Origin: Liolophura sinensis
Taxonomy: Eukaryota > Mollusca > Polyplacophora > Chitonida > Chitonidae
Assembly: GCF_032854445.1 (NCBI RefSeq)
Contig: NC_088299.1
Span: 2,951,001 to 3,015,000, forward strand
DNA: 64,000 nt
Reading direction: 5' to 3'
Part shown: positions 55,101-64,000 of the stretch, piece by piece
Position numbering within the stretch: position 1 is the stretch's first letter
Layout: every line of letters starts with the position of its first letter
Notes under the pieces: model-generated
What the model saw: the letters and a program-made list of their open reading frames with translations, nothing else
The model's database searches: none
What the model was told of the DNA's origin: nothing
Translations under genes and position numbers: made by a program

Positions 55101-58100
55101 TGCTGAGAATAAGAGGCTTACAGAGCCACTGCAGAAAGCCAGGGAAGAAGTGGAGGAGCTGCGCAAACATCTAGCCAACTACCAGAAGGACAAGGAGTCT
55201 CTCAGAGTAAGCTCACCTTAGTGCCCATGGCCTGATTTGTAAATCCGTGCATAAACCACAGTCTCCTGTTAATATTAGTAAATGTGGCCTCTTACAGCCA
55301 ACTCTGCCACACATGTGCTGCCACTTTTTCGGTTGCATATTGTTAGGGACTCTTCTTTGATCAACTTTTTGTGAACAGAGTGAAAAGACTTTAGAAGGAA
55401 TTTTGCTCATTCTATGCATACCATTATACATGATTTCAGATACAGAGAATGAATGAATGAGGTCTCATGTAACATTTGCAGTACATGTACTTGAACAGCA
55501 CTGTTGTTATCTGTCATGTGTTCAAGTGGAGGAACTCTAACTTTGGAATAGGAAATGTAGTTTCTAATGGTTATCAAAGTGAAACGATGGATTTATATTT
55601 CCTATTTCATTGTGTGCATTAGTTGAAATGGAAGTAATTCGGTGGAGTAAATGTACATTACCTCATGACATTTTACCATGTCACATATGGTTTTAGATTA
55701 CTTTATTATTTAGAACAGACTACTCTGCTCTATCATTATGTTATATGTGTTGTATATAAACAGCAAGACAGCTGCTGAAGCAAGCTTTGTATTATTGTAG
55801 ATGACCAAAGCCAGGTTAAAGGTCACTGAGGAAGACCTGAAGGCTTTGAAATGGGAGCATGAAGTTCTGGAACAGAGGTTTGCCAAGGTTAGTATGCTGA
55901 TTCAGGGCAGGCATTTACAGCCATGGAACACTTTTACAAATCTCTACAAGTCATTTTTTTGTTGTGATTTTCCTCATAAATCATATCTCTTTATGGTGGT
56001 ATATAAACCTATATATCATTTCCAAAAAAAGAGAAATTTTATTTGCAAAGTTTTTTGTAAGTTGCCCATTTTTTTTAGTTTTAACATAATATCACTGTGA
56101 TAGTACATATGATCAGTTTATAGCTACTAAATATGTGAGAAATGGTAAATAAAATTACTGTATACCAACGTTTAAAAGGATGCTTGGTAATTACTTTTCA
56201 GTAGATATTTAGAAACTGCCATACATTGCCGTTATAAGTAGGCACGTCAATGTGTAATTAAAAGATTACTCAGTATTAAGATGTGGCGAGGATAAAATGC
56301 AAGTGTGAACAGTTAGTGTCTCAGTGAGGAATGATGGTAAGAATTTCACATATCTCACTTACACTTTCTCTTTTCAGACTCAGACAGAGAGAGATGATCT
56401 GTACAGGAAGTTTGTCAAGTCTATCCATGAAGTCCAGCAGAAGAGCAACTTCAAAAACTTGCTTTTGGAGAAGAAGTTGTCTGCCCTTGCTGATACTTTG
56501 GAGAAGAAGGAGGCACAGCTGAATGAAGTGCTATCAGCTTCTAACTTGGATCCCACAGCTCTGACAGTGGTCACTCGCAAACTTGAGGTGAGAGGAGCAA
56601 CAGCTGTTACTTGAGTGTGTTTGTATATCTTAACACACCTGCTGATTTCTTTAGCCTAGAAAACAGAAGAGAGAGAGGCACCATATAATATGTCAGTTTA
56701 TGCATGTTGGTATCTTGGTAGGATTTGCACCTGTGACGGTCTAGCCAGTTTGGTCTCCAAATGAAGGCAGGTTAGGTTACAGTCATACAACTAACTGTTA
56801 CATTTTTCAATGAAAACATAAACAAGTTACATGTAGTTGTCAAAATGGATCCCATAATATTTGGACAAGACAATGCCAAGTTTAATTGAAAAATACAGTT
56901 GAGATATTTAAATAAAATATTCTCATTGTTAAAACCTTGCATCCCAAGTCGTTTTTACATTAGACCTGCACGATTTTACGCTACCAACGATTTGGGGTGT
57001 GCTCATGTTTGTAGGGATGAAAACTTTAATTAATAATACAACATATAACATTTTGGTGAAAGTTGGGTGTGTTAGGATAGAAGTAATTTTTTCTTTATGC
57101 AATAAAATGCCTTAGATACATGCTGGAAAAAAAAACAGACATCCCCATTGTTTAAGGTCTCAGCATGTGGCCTTATCCTCACACAGTGGGCACGATTATT
57201 TTTTCAGCATATAAGTATGGCGTTTGGGAATTTTAAAGTTAACGTTGCTGTCATGTGCTAGGTGACAGCAGTTCATTATAGAATCACCTTTTCACAATGA
57301 ACATTTGAGAAGGGGCTCAATGTCTAATAAAAGGATCTTTACAACTGCCGGACATTTTATTGCAACCCTTTTTTCTTAAATATTTGTCCCTGCTGGAAAG
57401 TTACTGCTACAAAGAAAGTTTCTTTGTCTTTTCCTCATTTCAGAAGATTTGTGTTTTTATCACACTCATGATATTTTCGTTATTTTATGATTCAACATGT
57501 GATATGCTCTTTGTTCTCCAGGATGTATTGGACTCTAAGAATAGCGCCATCAAAGACTTACAGTATGAATTGGCTAGAGTCTGCAAGGTAGGTTTTTGTA
57601 GTTACTTACACAAAGGATGTAAGACAATGGCTTTGTCTGAGTTTTGTTGTGCCTTGTGGTCAACACTTCATGTGTTACTTATACGTAAATACCATGGTGA
57701 CATGATACATGAAGTACTTTCAGCTATGTTTGGTATAAACATGTAATGACTTGATGAAGAGCTACACAAAAGGTCTGAATCACAGTTACTGTGACGTTGC
57801 AGTGCTTGTCACATACATGCATAATTACTTAATGAAGGCAGAACAAAAGAGTTTGTAGCTTTGGACCATAGTGGTATAAGCGGGAAGAAGTTCCCCAGTG
57901 GATGAGGGCTTTGTGAGGCTCATTTTTTCAAGATCTGCTGATTTTTAAGTGCAGAAAAGCAGCTGTTTGTTCTCTCTGCTATGCGGCTGAATTTTTGACA
58001 TCTTATTTTTTAATATCAGCCATTCATGTAACAAGATACCATAGCTAAAGACAACAACATTGTGGGGGAGGGGGATCCAGGCTTTTGCCCTTTTCCACGT

Positions 58101-58415
58101 GTTTCATTTTAGATCTTACAGTAATCTGGTAATACTCAATTCAGCCGGTAATCTGTTTTAGGAATTGAAGATTATTTGACTGGTCTGTTTTCATTCGCTG
58201 ATAAGATTTTAAGTAATTCAGAAAGGTTAAACTGTTGTCTAAGACATTTTTGTTTCTTTCATCAGGCTCACAATGATTTGTTACGGACATACGAGGCCAA
58301 ACTCCAACAGTTTGGAATCCCAACAGAGGAGCTGGGTTTCAAGCCACTGGAGAGCACCGTCGGTGGACAGTCCCTAGGCCAGGGCCCTGCTGGATTGGTG
58401 TCTGCCCCTTCATAG
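52157..58415 (+). CDS. GAS8: GAS8 / dynein regulatory complex subunit 4, complete, 10 coding exons
   Basis: GAS8 (DRC4, orthologue of Chlamydomonas PF2 and trypanosome trypanin) is a coiled-coil, microtubule-binding core subunit of the nexin-dynein regulatory complex that coordinates dynein arms in motile cilia. Exons 52157-52159, 53062-53160, 53406-53603, 54003-54209, 54385-54645, 55039-55206, 55801-55887, 56378-56587, 57522-57587 and 58266-58415 give 482 residues (human 478). The order is: lysine-rich N-terminus [11 protein letters not shown]; long heptad-rich coiled coil with [13 protein letters not shown] and [15 protein letters not shown]; conserved centre [18 protein letters not shown]; and tail [13 protein letters not shown] ... 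GQGPAGLV. Every intron is phase 0. The gene is divergent from VPS35 with an X-box and forkhead site upstream, as expected for a motile-cilium gene. Poly(A) signal at 58886. Confidence 0.98.
52160..53061 (+). other. GAS8 intron 1
   Basis: 902 bp between the start-codon exon and exon 2. No repeat recognised; may hold promoter-proximal elements. An open frame at 52601-52843 has no homology I know. Confidence 0.7.
53062..53160 (+). CDS. GAS8: GAS8 exon 2, basic N-terminus
   Basis: T-rich tract and CACAG acceptor, donor CAG|GTTGGT. Encodes [20 protein letters not shown] then [13 protein letters not shown]. The lysine cluster and MSKEQ match human GAS8. Confidence 0.95.
53406..53603 (+). CDS. GAS8: GAS8 exon 3, coiled coil
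   Basis: Acceptor TTTCAG, donor AAG|GTATCA. Encodes [60 protein letters not shown] and HQIEIK; nearly identical to human through the [11 protein letters not shown] and [22 protein letters not shown] blocks. All 66 codons look helical and charged. Confidence 0.97.
54003..54209 (+). CDS. GAS8: GAS8 exon 4, coiled coil
   Basis: Acceptor TTTTAG, donor AAG|GTAAGT. Encodes [60 protein letters not shown] and EDIIKNLKK. The first 20 residues are almost invariant in the family; this is within the region assigned to microtubule association in mammalian Gas8. Confidence 0.97.
54385..54645 (+). CDS. GAS8: GAS8 exon 5, conserved core
   Basis: Acceptor CTTCAG, donor AAG|GTAATG. Encodes [80 protein letters not shown] and [25 protein letters not shown] is the family signature. 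Confidence 0.97.
54946..55012 (+). mobile_element. SINE family A, tail fragment
   Basis: CATAAAACACCAATCAGAGA and AATAAATAAATA, ending 26 bp before GAS8 exon 6. Confidence 0.6.
55039..55206 (+). CDS. GAS8: GAS8 exon 6, coiled coil
   Basis: Acceptor TTTCAG, donor AGA|GTAAGC. Encodes [40 protein letters not shown] and [24 protein letters not shown] and LANY-KDK match human. A SINE tail fragment lies just upstream of the acceptor. Confidence 0.96.
55801..55887 (+). CDS. GAS8: GAS8 exon 7
   Basis: Acceptor TTGTAG, donor AAG|GTTAGT. Encodes [20 protein letters not shown] then EVLEQRFAK, matching human TKARLKV and [10 protein letters not shown]. The leading Met is internal, not a start. Confidence 0.95.
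56378..56587 (+). CDS. GAS8: GAS8 exon 8
   Basis: Acceptor TTTTCAG, donor GAG|GTGAGA. Encodes [60 protein letters not shown] and [15 protein letters not shown] and NEVL-ASNLDP-ALT match human. Confidence 0.96.
56588..57521 (+). other. GAS8 intron 8
   Basis: No repeat or exon recognised. Confidence 0.6.
57522..57587 (+). CDS. GAS8: GAS8 exon 9
   Basis: Acceptor CTCCAG, donor AAG|GTAGGT. Encodes [20 protein letters not shown] then CK, matching human [20 protein letters not shown]. Phase 0 at both ends. Confidence 0.96.
58266..58415 (+). CDS. GAS8: GAS8 exon 10, C-terminus and stop
   Basis: Acceptor CATCAG. Encodes [40 protein letters not shown] and PAGLVSAPS with TAG at 58413-58415. The human protein ends [16 protein letters not shown]. 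Confidence 0.97.
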   Translation, partial: AHNDLLRTYEAKLQQFGIPTEELGFKPLESTVGGQSLGQGPAGLVSAPS

Positions 58416-58885
58416 ACAGTAGCCAATATAAATGCATACATCTACCGTCCCGTTATTATATTTACCAGTAAAACCAGTTTAATCATGTTGTACATTACAC
58501 TAGTGTGAAAAAATTCTGTATTTAGTCTTAATGGCCTGTTACGTGTTTTTAGGCTGTGATAATTTATTTTACATCATGTGCTGGCCACACCGGAGAGGGG
58601 GAGGGGAAGCGACCAAGGGAATATTTGTTTTACTCCATTGTCTTTTTAAGCAACAAAGATATTACCTTTGTGAAAATTTATTTTTTCAGTAGCAGGCATA
58701 TCTGACCAGCTTTTGAGTAATTTTTTCCCCAGTGACAAAAGTTAAAAACATGGAAGAAAAAATCCTGGATATTTACTAAGATTCAAGCTTGTGTCTTCTA
58801 CAAATATACAGTCAGATGTATGTGTGACTGTTTTATGACTTGAACATAATTATTACAACCATGAAAACTGTGAATAATTTAATTT

Positions 58886-58891
58886 AATAAA
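58886..58891 (+). terminator. GAS8 poly(A) signal candidate
   Basis: AATAAA 471 bp downstream of the GAS8 stop, followed by a T/G-rich stretch, consistent with a cleavage site near 58910. Confidence 0.6.
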
Positions 58892-58975
58892 CATGTACAG
58901 TTTTACTTGGTTATTGTTTGATTTTTACTTGCAGTGTCATAGTTGTTAAGTTTTAGTTTCAAATAGATAGCAGTA

Positions 58976-59173
58976 CAATAACTTAGGAGCTTCTCACCAA
59001 AGAGAGCGCCATGAGCTGAAGTCCTGCTCATGCTGGCTTGATCTCCGGTTGTATGTGGGAAGGTCTGCAGCAGCCTGTGGATGGTCATAGGTTTCTTCTT
59101 TTTCCTCCAACCCTAATGCTGGCTGCTGTTAAATGTTCTTGAGTAAGACACTAATAAAATAAATAAATAAATA
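58976..59173 (+). mobile_element. SINE family A, head-truncated, diverged
   Basis: GCTGAAGTCCTGCTCATGCT, TCTGCAGCAGCCTGTGGATG, (AAAT)n; just after the GAS8 poly(A) signal. Confidence 0.85.
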
Positions 59174-61792
59174 TAACAGAAAGAAATTCTACTTGCAAGT
59201 AAAGCATCACTTTACCTGTGTGTGCCAGCTATTTGCCTAATTGTCATTGCCCAAATGACTAGTTTTCTCCATGATATAATTCAAACCTCTCTTTATCAAA
59301 CGAGTTCATAATCTTGATTTCAGCATTTGGCACCATGTTATAAACAATATTCACATTTAACTTTCGAATCACTCATATCTAAAGCAACCTTATTCGTACA
59401 GTGCCCTAATGATAATCCTGCTATGAACAAATTTCAATGGCAACCATTTTATCTGAATATAATTGTGCAAATTAATTAATGTTCAGCCACTTTTAAGACG
59501 CATGATTTGATATAACTTGTTCTGACAAAAACATTACAGCCTGTCTGTGGAGTGTGTTATCCAAAGGCATATCACCAAACCAAGCAGTGGTCACACTCAA
59601 GTGGAGACAACTGAGTCACTCAAGGGGGAATAACTTCCTGAAATAGTGATGCTTTTGGAACACGAAGTGTATTTGTTGAACAACAACCTAACAGCAGGCA
59701 CACATAGTTACTGAGTTTATGTTCCGTGTAAGTTTGTGTCACTGCATTCAGAAATGACGAAAAAATATATTTCAGGTCAAAGGGACTAACCGGTACCCTG
59801 AAAGTTCCACGTGCCTGTGGAGTAATATTTACGAAAAACTGCGCCCAATATAATACCATGCGGTAAATATTTAATGTAGACTTAGTGGAACTAACCTCCA
59901 CTTGTGGATATCTGTAGCCCGACTGAATGAGTTATTATGGCGCCACATCAGCAGTATGTCAATCATACATTCAGAACGTGTTTTCCGGTATGAAAATGGG
60001 AAAATTCAAAGTTAAGGGCCTCCTGATGTCGAATATCAACAACTTTGCTTTTGACCACGTTTTGATTTTCTGTATACTAAATATAACCCAGTAATTTAGG
60101 GCTCAATATAATCGTTGTCAAACAGAGAATATATACAACATATTTGAAACCACCAGAAATTAACATTAATCTAATTGTGTTCAAAGACAATAACATGGGC
60201 TAAGGCATACCTATATATCTCTTGTATTTCTCGTATGCATGTATGAACTATCATGTGAAACAGCACTCGTGTGGTAATGTAGGGCAACCAACTGTGCTTT
60301 TCGAATACATCATATTTTATCTTATTAAAACATCTAAAGAAATGTAACCAACAGAAATTGTAAACTTTGGATGATTAATTTGATACTGTTGTCGGAATGT
60401 TGTCGGAAGGACAGCACCAGACCAATGTTTATGTGAACTGAAAGACTACCATTCAAAGTATCTTAAACAGGCATTAAATATTTTTATTACAATTTTTCAA
60501 CCCAGTAAAAGTATAGTGAAACTTTGTCTTCACACAGCTTCAGCGGCTCTCCATTATCGAGGGCAAGATGACGTCACGTTTACTCTAACTCTCTAACTTT
60601 GAAGGTATTTTCGAACAATAGTCTAAGCAGGGGCCTATGGCAGATAAAAGTTGTGGACCTCAGTGATTAAGGGCCCAAGTGATAAATAGCTTTCTCAGAA
60701 ATTGGACATACCATATATAAGGATATTTCTTCCACTGTCTGATCTGGTGATACAGTACGTAGGCCTACTGTATTATTTACAAGGAACTCCAGCAACCCTG
60801 TTTAAATAGCCTGCAGATTCATGGCCGGTGTATTCCTGGTTTTGGTCATAGCCTCCGGAGGGGTTTGCCGGTGATAAACATTTTGAGCCAGATTTAAATG
60901 TTTACAAAATTACAATAAAATTGCTTTACAACTAGAACCATGCTCAATTCCTGAAACAAATGGAAATAATTCTAAGCACCACTGGGGCTGCATGATGTAG
61001 GCAGTTGACTGTCACTGGATTTTGTGCTTATATTTTGTAGCACTGACTTCTAAGAAAGACAAAAGAGTAAAATTTAAATTCTTCAATTCTAAGAAATTGA
61101 GAGAAAAATACTTACTGGTATGTCATTAGATTTAGTCCGTTTTAAAGCATTGTTTGGTGAGATGCCGCCTTCTCATTCCCCCAATCCTTCATTATCCCTG
61201 ATGAATTTTACACTGACTCTGATATTTGTTATTTAGAAACTGCTGACTAAACACTAAAATGAATGAGAACAATGTTTTTTGTATAATCTGAACAGCGCAA
61301 CTATAGAGGCCTAGAGTCTATTGTCAGATGAGTATGGTTTGGGCCGATTGTAGTAAACAATCTCAAAATGATGTCTTATGCAGTAGTTCTGTGTTACTTC
61401 GTGGAGTGAATGGGTAAAGGTTATATCACAGCTTAAGCCATGCAATAATAGCAACATGTTTAATTGGATAAAATTCTCAACATGGCTGCCTGGACTCACA
61501 CGAACCATTTGTGCGGTATTGACATTTTGTTCTACATGTTATTCAGTGAAATGTCATTAATATAATAAAGTATGATACATTTTAGAAAGCTTTGTAACCT
61601 GCTTTTGATAGAATATATTTTAGCCAGGTGCTGTCTTGTCCTTTAAAGCTTAGAAAGATCTGTTCGCTCTTGTCCATGTCATAGTCCAAGATAACGCCTC
61701 ATAATTAGAAAGGGTTTAATTAGTGCATAGTCTTTATATGGTCTGTATTTTCTGTATGTTCTGTGGAGTATTTTGATGGGTTGGTTGTTGTG
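59174..61792. other. GAS8 to WDR89-like intergenic region
   Basis: 2.6 kb with no SINE, tandem array or exon recognised; unusually free of repeats for this window. It may include the WDR89-like promoter or a non-coding first exon (possible acceptor at 61950). Confidence 0.55.
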
Positions 61793-61906
61793 CGGATGGC
61801 CGGAGAGGCTCTGCCTGGTTTCCACCCACCATAATGCTGGCTGACATCATATAAGTGAAATATTCTTGAGTACGGTGTAAAACACCAATCAAATAAATAA
61901 ATAAAT
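61793..61906 (+). mobile_element. SINE family A, 3' part
   Basis: TCTGCCTGGTTTCCACCCAC to (AAAT)n, 72 bp upstream of the WDR89-like start codon. Confidence 0.9.
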
Positions 61907-61977
61907 TAATTGATGTGTATGAGTTTTGGTTCCAGAGGTTTGCTGCTGATTTACAGGAACCTGATGTCTGAAGCTCC

Positions 61978-62120
61978 ATGTCATCTTTAGCAGACACTCA
62001 CAAATCAGAGATGAGAGAGTTGATCACTTCTTTACGGAGCATCCAGTTGGCGGGAAAATCTGCAATCACCCTTGAGAAGACAGAGCCAGATTATGTTCTG
62101 GACATCGATGCCCAAACCAG
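61978..62120 (+). CDS. WDR89-like exon 1
   Basis: 47 codons plus two bases. Possible upstream splice acceptor TTTACAG around 61950-61956, so the 5' UTR may be split. Encodes SIQLAGKSAITLEKTEPDYV then LDIDAQT. The following intron contains two or three SINE copies. Confidence 0.65.
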
Positions 62121-63538
62121 GTAAGGGAACAGGTAATCCAGGAGCCAGTTCTTCAAAATTTAAAACCTTGTCAGTGCGTAGTTTTCGGTACTGGAAATTG
62201 AGATTTTGACACATTAATCTTAAGACAATATTTATGATTTTTAGGGCTGAAATATTAAAATTGTATTTCAAATTCGCAGAGTAAAGCCTATTTGAAAAAG
62301 ATAAATTCCAACCCACCCTGTCGTGATGATTGACCGCTTCACAAGCAGTAGACCAGGAGTCAAATCCATTTCAGACTGTAGATTAAAATGCACCTTTTTG
62401 TTTTGTACGATCTTGATGTTTTTATGATTTTTACTGTTTTTCAAGTGTTTTTGCTCACGTAAGTAATGTCAACAGAAAAAATTGCCAAGATAGTCTACAT
62501 CTTCCACAAATTAGAGGATTTCAAGTTCTACATTTACTTTTATACCTAATCTAACATTGAAAAAAGATTTATTCTCCCTGTAAAACTGGTGTGACTGACT
62601 ACAAGAAAAAAGTCAGTATTTACCTATTTTTAGCCGGGGGGCTCCGTGGCCCAGTTGGTTAGCGCGCTAGCACAGCGTAACGACCCAGAAGCCTTTCACC
62701 AATGCAGTCGCTGTGTGAGTTCAAGTCCAGCTCATGCTGGCTACCGCTCCAGTCGTAAGTGAGATGGTCTGTCAGCAACGTGCGGATGGCCGTGGGTTTC
62801 CCCCGGGCTCTGTTCGATTTCCACCTGCCATAATGCTGGCCGCCGTAGTATAAAATAAATAAAATTTCCGTCTTCCCGGTTTATTCACAATATGGGACTA
62901 TGAAATGGGTAAAGGAAGTTTTGGGCAGCTTGTATCAGATTTTTGTACTGTTTTACATGTAGGTTTGGCAAACACCTCTGTCGGATGACAGTAAAGATGT
63001 TTTGGGCTTGTTTCAGTGCGAACATTTTGAATATAGAACATAATCAGGATAATTATATAAGCAATAACATTTTCAACAAAAACTAAAATTTTACTTTTCC
63101 ATCTCACTTGCGTCACTTCCGACAATAAAAATGTAATATGATACGAGATATATTTGTACCATTGCTGTAAAAGGACCACTTTAGTATCAGTATTACATGT
63201 ATAAGTTGCTTTTTCATATCATTTGTCTGTAAGTGGGAAGGTCTTCCAGCAACCTGCGGATGGTCGTGGGTTCCCTCCCAGGCTCTGCCCGGTTTCTTCC
63301 CACCATAATGCTGGTCGCCGTCATATAAGTGAAATATGCTTGAGTATTTCATATATCATAAAACACCAATCAAATAAATAAATATAACATTTGTATGATT
63401 GAGGTTACAATATACTAATATTGTTAACTTCTTGTTACAGCTCATTGTCCAGTAATCCTTTAGTAGCAGCAACAAGTTCAAATTTTACAATCCGTCTTTT
63501 TTCCAAGGAAACCCTGATGTCAGCAGGTGTTATTTCAG
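61978..63538 (+). CDS. WD40-type protein, probably WDR89-like, first two coding exons (3' part outside window)
   Basis: Two exons join in phase: 61978-62120 (donor CAG|GTAAGG) and 63441-63538 (acceptor TTACAG, donor CAG|GTAAAG), giving about 80 residues and continuing past the window. The ATG at 61978 is preceded in frame by TGA at 61969, so it is the first possible start in this reading frame. The protein reads MSSLADTHKSEMRELITSLR, then TLEKTEPDYVLDIDAQTSSL and NPLVAATSSNFTIRLFSKET. The last part resembles strands of a first WD40 blade (LVA-x-x-SSN-x-x-IRLF). From memory the best fit is human WDR89, whose N-terminus has EPTYLLGIDTS followed by LVAVLCSNGSIRIYDKE. WD40 N-termini are weakly conserved, so another WD40 family is possible. 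It lies 3.5 kb downstream of GAS8 on the same strand. Confidence 0.6.
62636..62870 (+). mobile_element. SINE family A, nearly full length
   Basis: GGGGCTCCGTGGCCCAGTTG head to GCCGTAGTATAAAATAAATA; WDR89-like intron 1. Confidence 0.92.
63226..63384 (+). mobile_element. SINE family A, 3' half
   Basis: GTCTGTAAGTGGGAAGGTCT to AATCAAATAAATAAAT; ends 57 bp from WDR89-like exon 2. Confidence 0.9.
63441..63538 (+). CDS. WDR89-like exon 2
   Basis: Acceptor TTACAG, donor TCAG|GTAAAG. Encodes SLSSNPLVAATSSNFTIRLF then SKETLMSAGVIS. No third exon is evident in 63539-64000, which holds a dispersed repeat. Confidence 0.65.
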
Positions 63539-63679
63539 GTAAAGCTGTAGATGTAAACTTAAATTTTTGAAAGTATAAAGGATACATGAAATGGTACTAT
63601 GTGAGGATTATGATTTTAAAAAAGCAAAGAAGGACATGCCAAAAGAACATCAGGACAATGTTTTGAGGCATATTTTACA

Positions 63680-63935
63680 TTTCTACATTCGCTCTATTTT
63701 GTGCATATTTTCCATCAGTGGCCGGGAATAGTCAGAAATATTCTGTTTGTAGTTGACACCACAGCAGGCTACTGAATTTCCAGACTGACTACTGGGGCTT
63801 TTGGAAAACTGTAGTTTAAAGCCATTTACATCCAAAGAAGAGAGCCTTGTTTTGTACTTTCATATGTAAGGCCACATCCTAAACTCCATGTTTAGAAAAA
63901 CAAAACAATAATTTCATGTATTCTTAACTAATTAA
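63680..63935 (+). repeat. Dispersed repeat E, copy 2
   Basis: GCATATTTTCCATCAGTGGC, AGTCAGAAATATTCTG, TTTTGTACTTTCATATGTAA-GGCCACATCCTAAA; fills the end of the window after WDR89-like exon 2. Confidence 0.6.
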
Positions 63936-64000
63936 TGAAAAGGCAGGTGTATATGCCATGGTGGTTTACAGGAAAATTTCATTGCCTGAAGTATGCTGAT

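Noticed and set aside
55801-55803. ATG at the first codon of GAS8 exon 7 as a gene start
   Set aside because: It is immediately preceded by a TTGTAG acceptor and continues the phase-0 frame; the residue is internal.
59620-59901. 93-codon minus-strand frame between GAS8 and the WDR89-like gene
   Set aside because: No homology, no splice or promoter context; length is within chance expectation.

Overview
This is animal nuclear DNA: split genes with GT-AG introns, 200 N's of assembly gap, minisatellites, and about thirty copies of a tRNA-headed SINE ending in (AAAT)n. The SINE types and intron-rich genes suggest an invertebrate, most likely a mollusc or other lophotrochozoan; I cannot name the species. 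Nothing bacterial or viral was recognised.

Layout. (1) 3771-22664, plus strand: last nine coding exons of FEN1 (flap endonuclease 1, 258 residues seen); the N-terminal ~120 codons lie before the window. (2) 51870 down to 31353, minus strand: a complete 17-exon VPS35 (retromer core, 798 residues). FEN1 and VPS35 converge on a repeat-filled interval at 22.7-31.3 kb. (3) 52157-58415, plus strand: a complete 10-exon GAS8/DRC4 (nexin-dynein regulatory complex of motile cilia, 482 residues). Its ATG is 286 bp from the VPS35 ATG, head to head. (4) 61978-63538, plus strand: the first two coding exons of a WD40-type protein, probably WDR89-like, running off the right edge. Every exon was placed by translating across GT/AG borders; the phases close throughout FEN1, VPS35 and GAS8, and the VPS35 and GAS8 lengths are close to the human proteins.

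The genes do unrelated jobs (DNA replication/repair, endosomal sorting, ciliary motility). Only VPS35 and GAS8 seem linked, through a short bidirectional promoter. It carries a perfect RFX X-box and a forkhead (FOXJ1-type) site on the GAS8 side. In both genes the first coding exon appears to contain only the ATG.

Most non-coding sequence is repeat: three SINE families, two inverted-repeat (MITE-like) families, and about ten tandem arrays. The most unusual arrays are in VPS35. A 97-bp minisatellite is built from the end of exon 15 plus its 5' splice site, and a 32-bp minisatellite resembles the exon 6/intron 6 junction. Both multiply a 5' splice-site sequence in the sense orientation. FEN1 introns hold a 155-bp higher-order satellite with more than 30 perfect TGACGTCA sites and a 57-bp minisatellite whose units contain AG and GTGAGT splice-like motifs.
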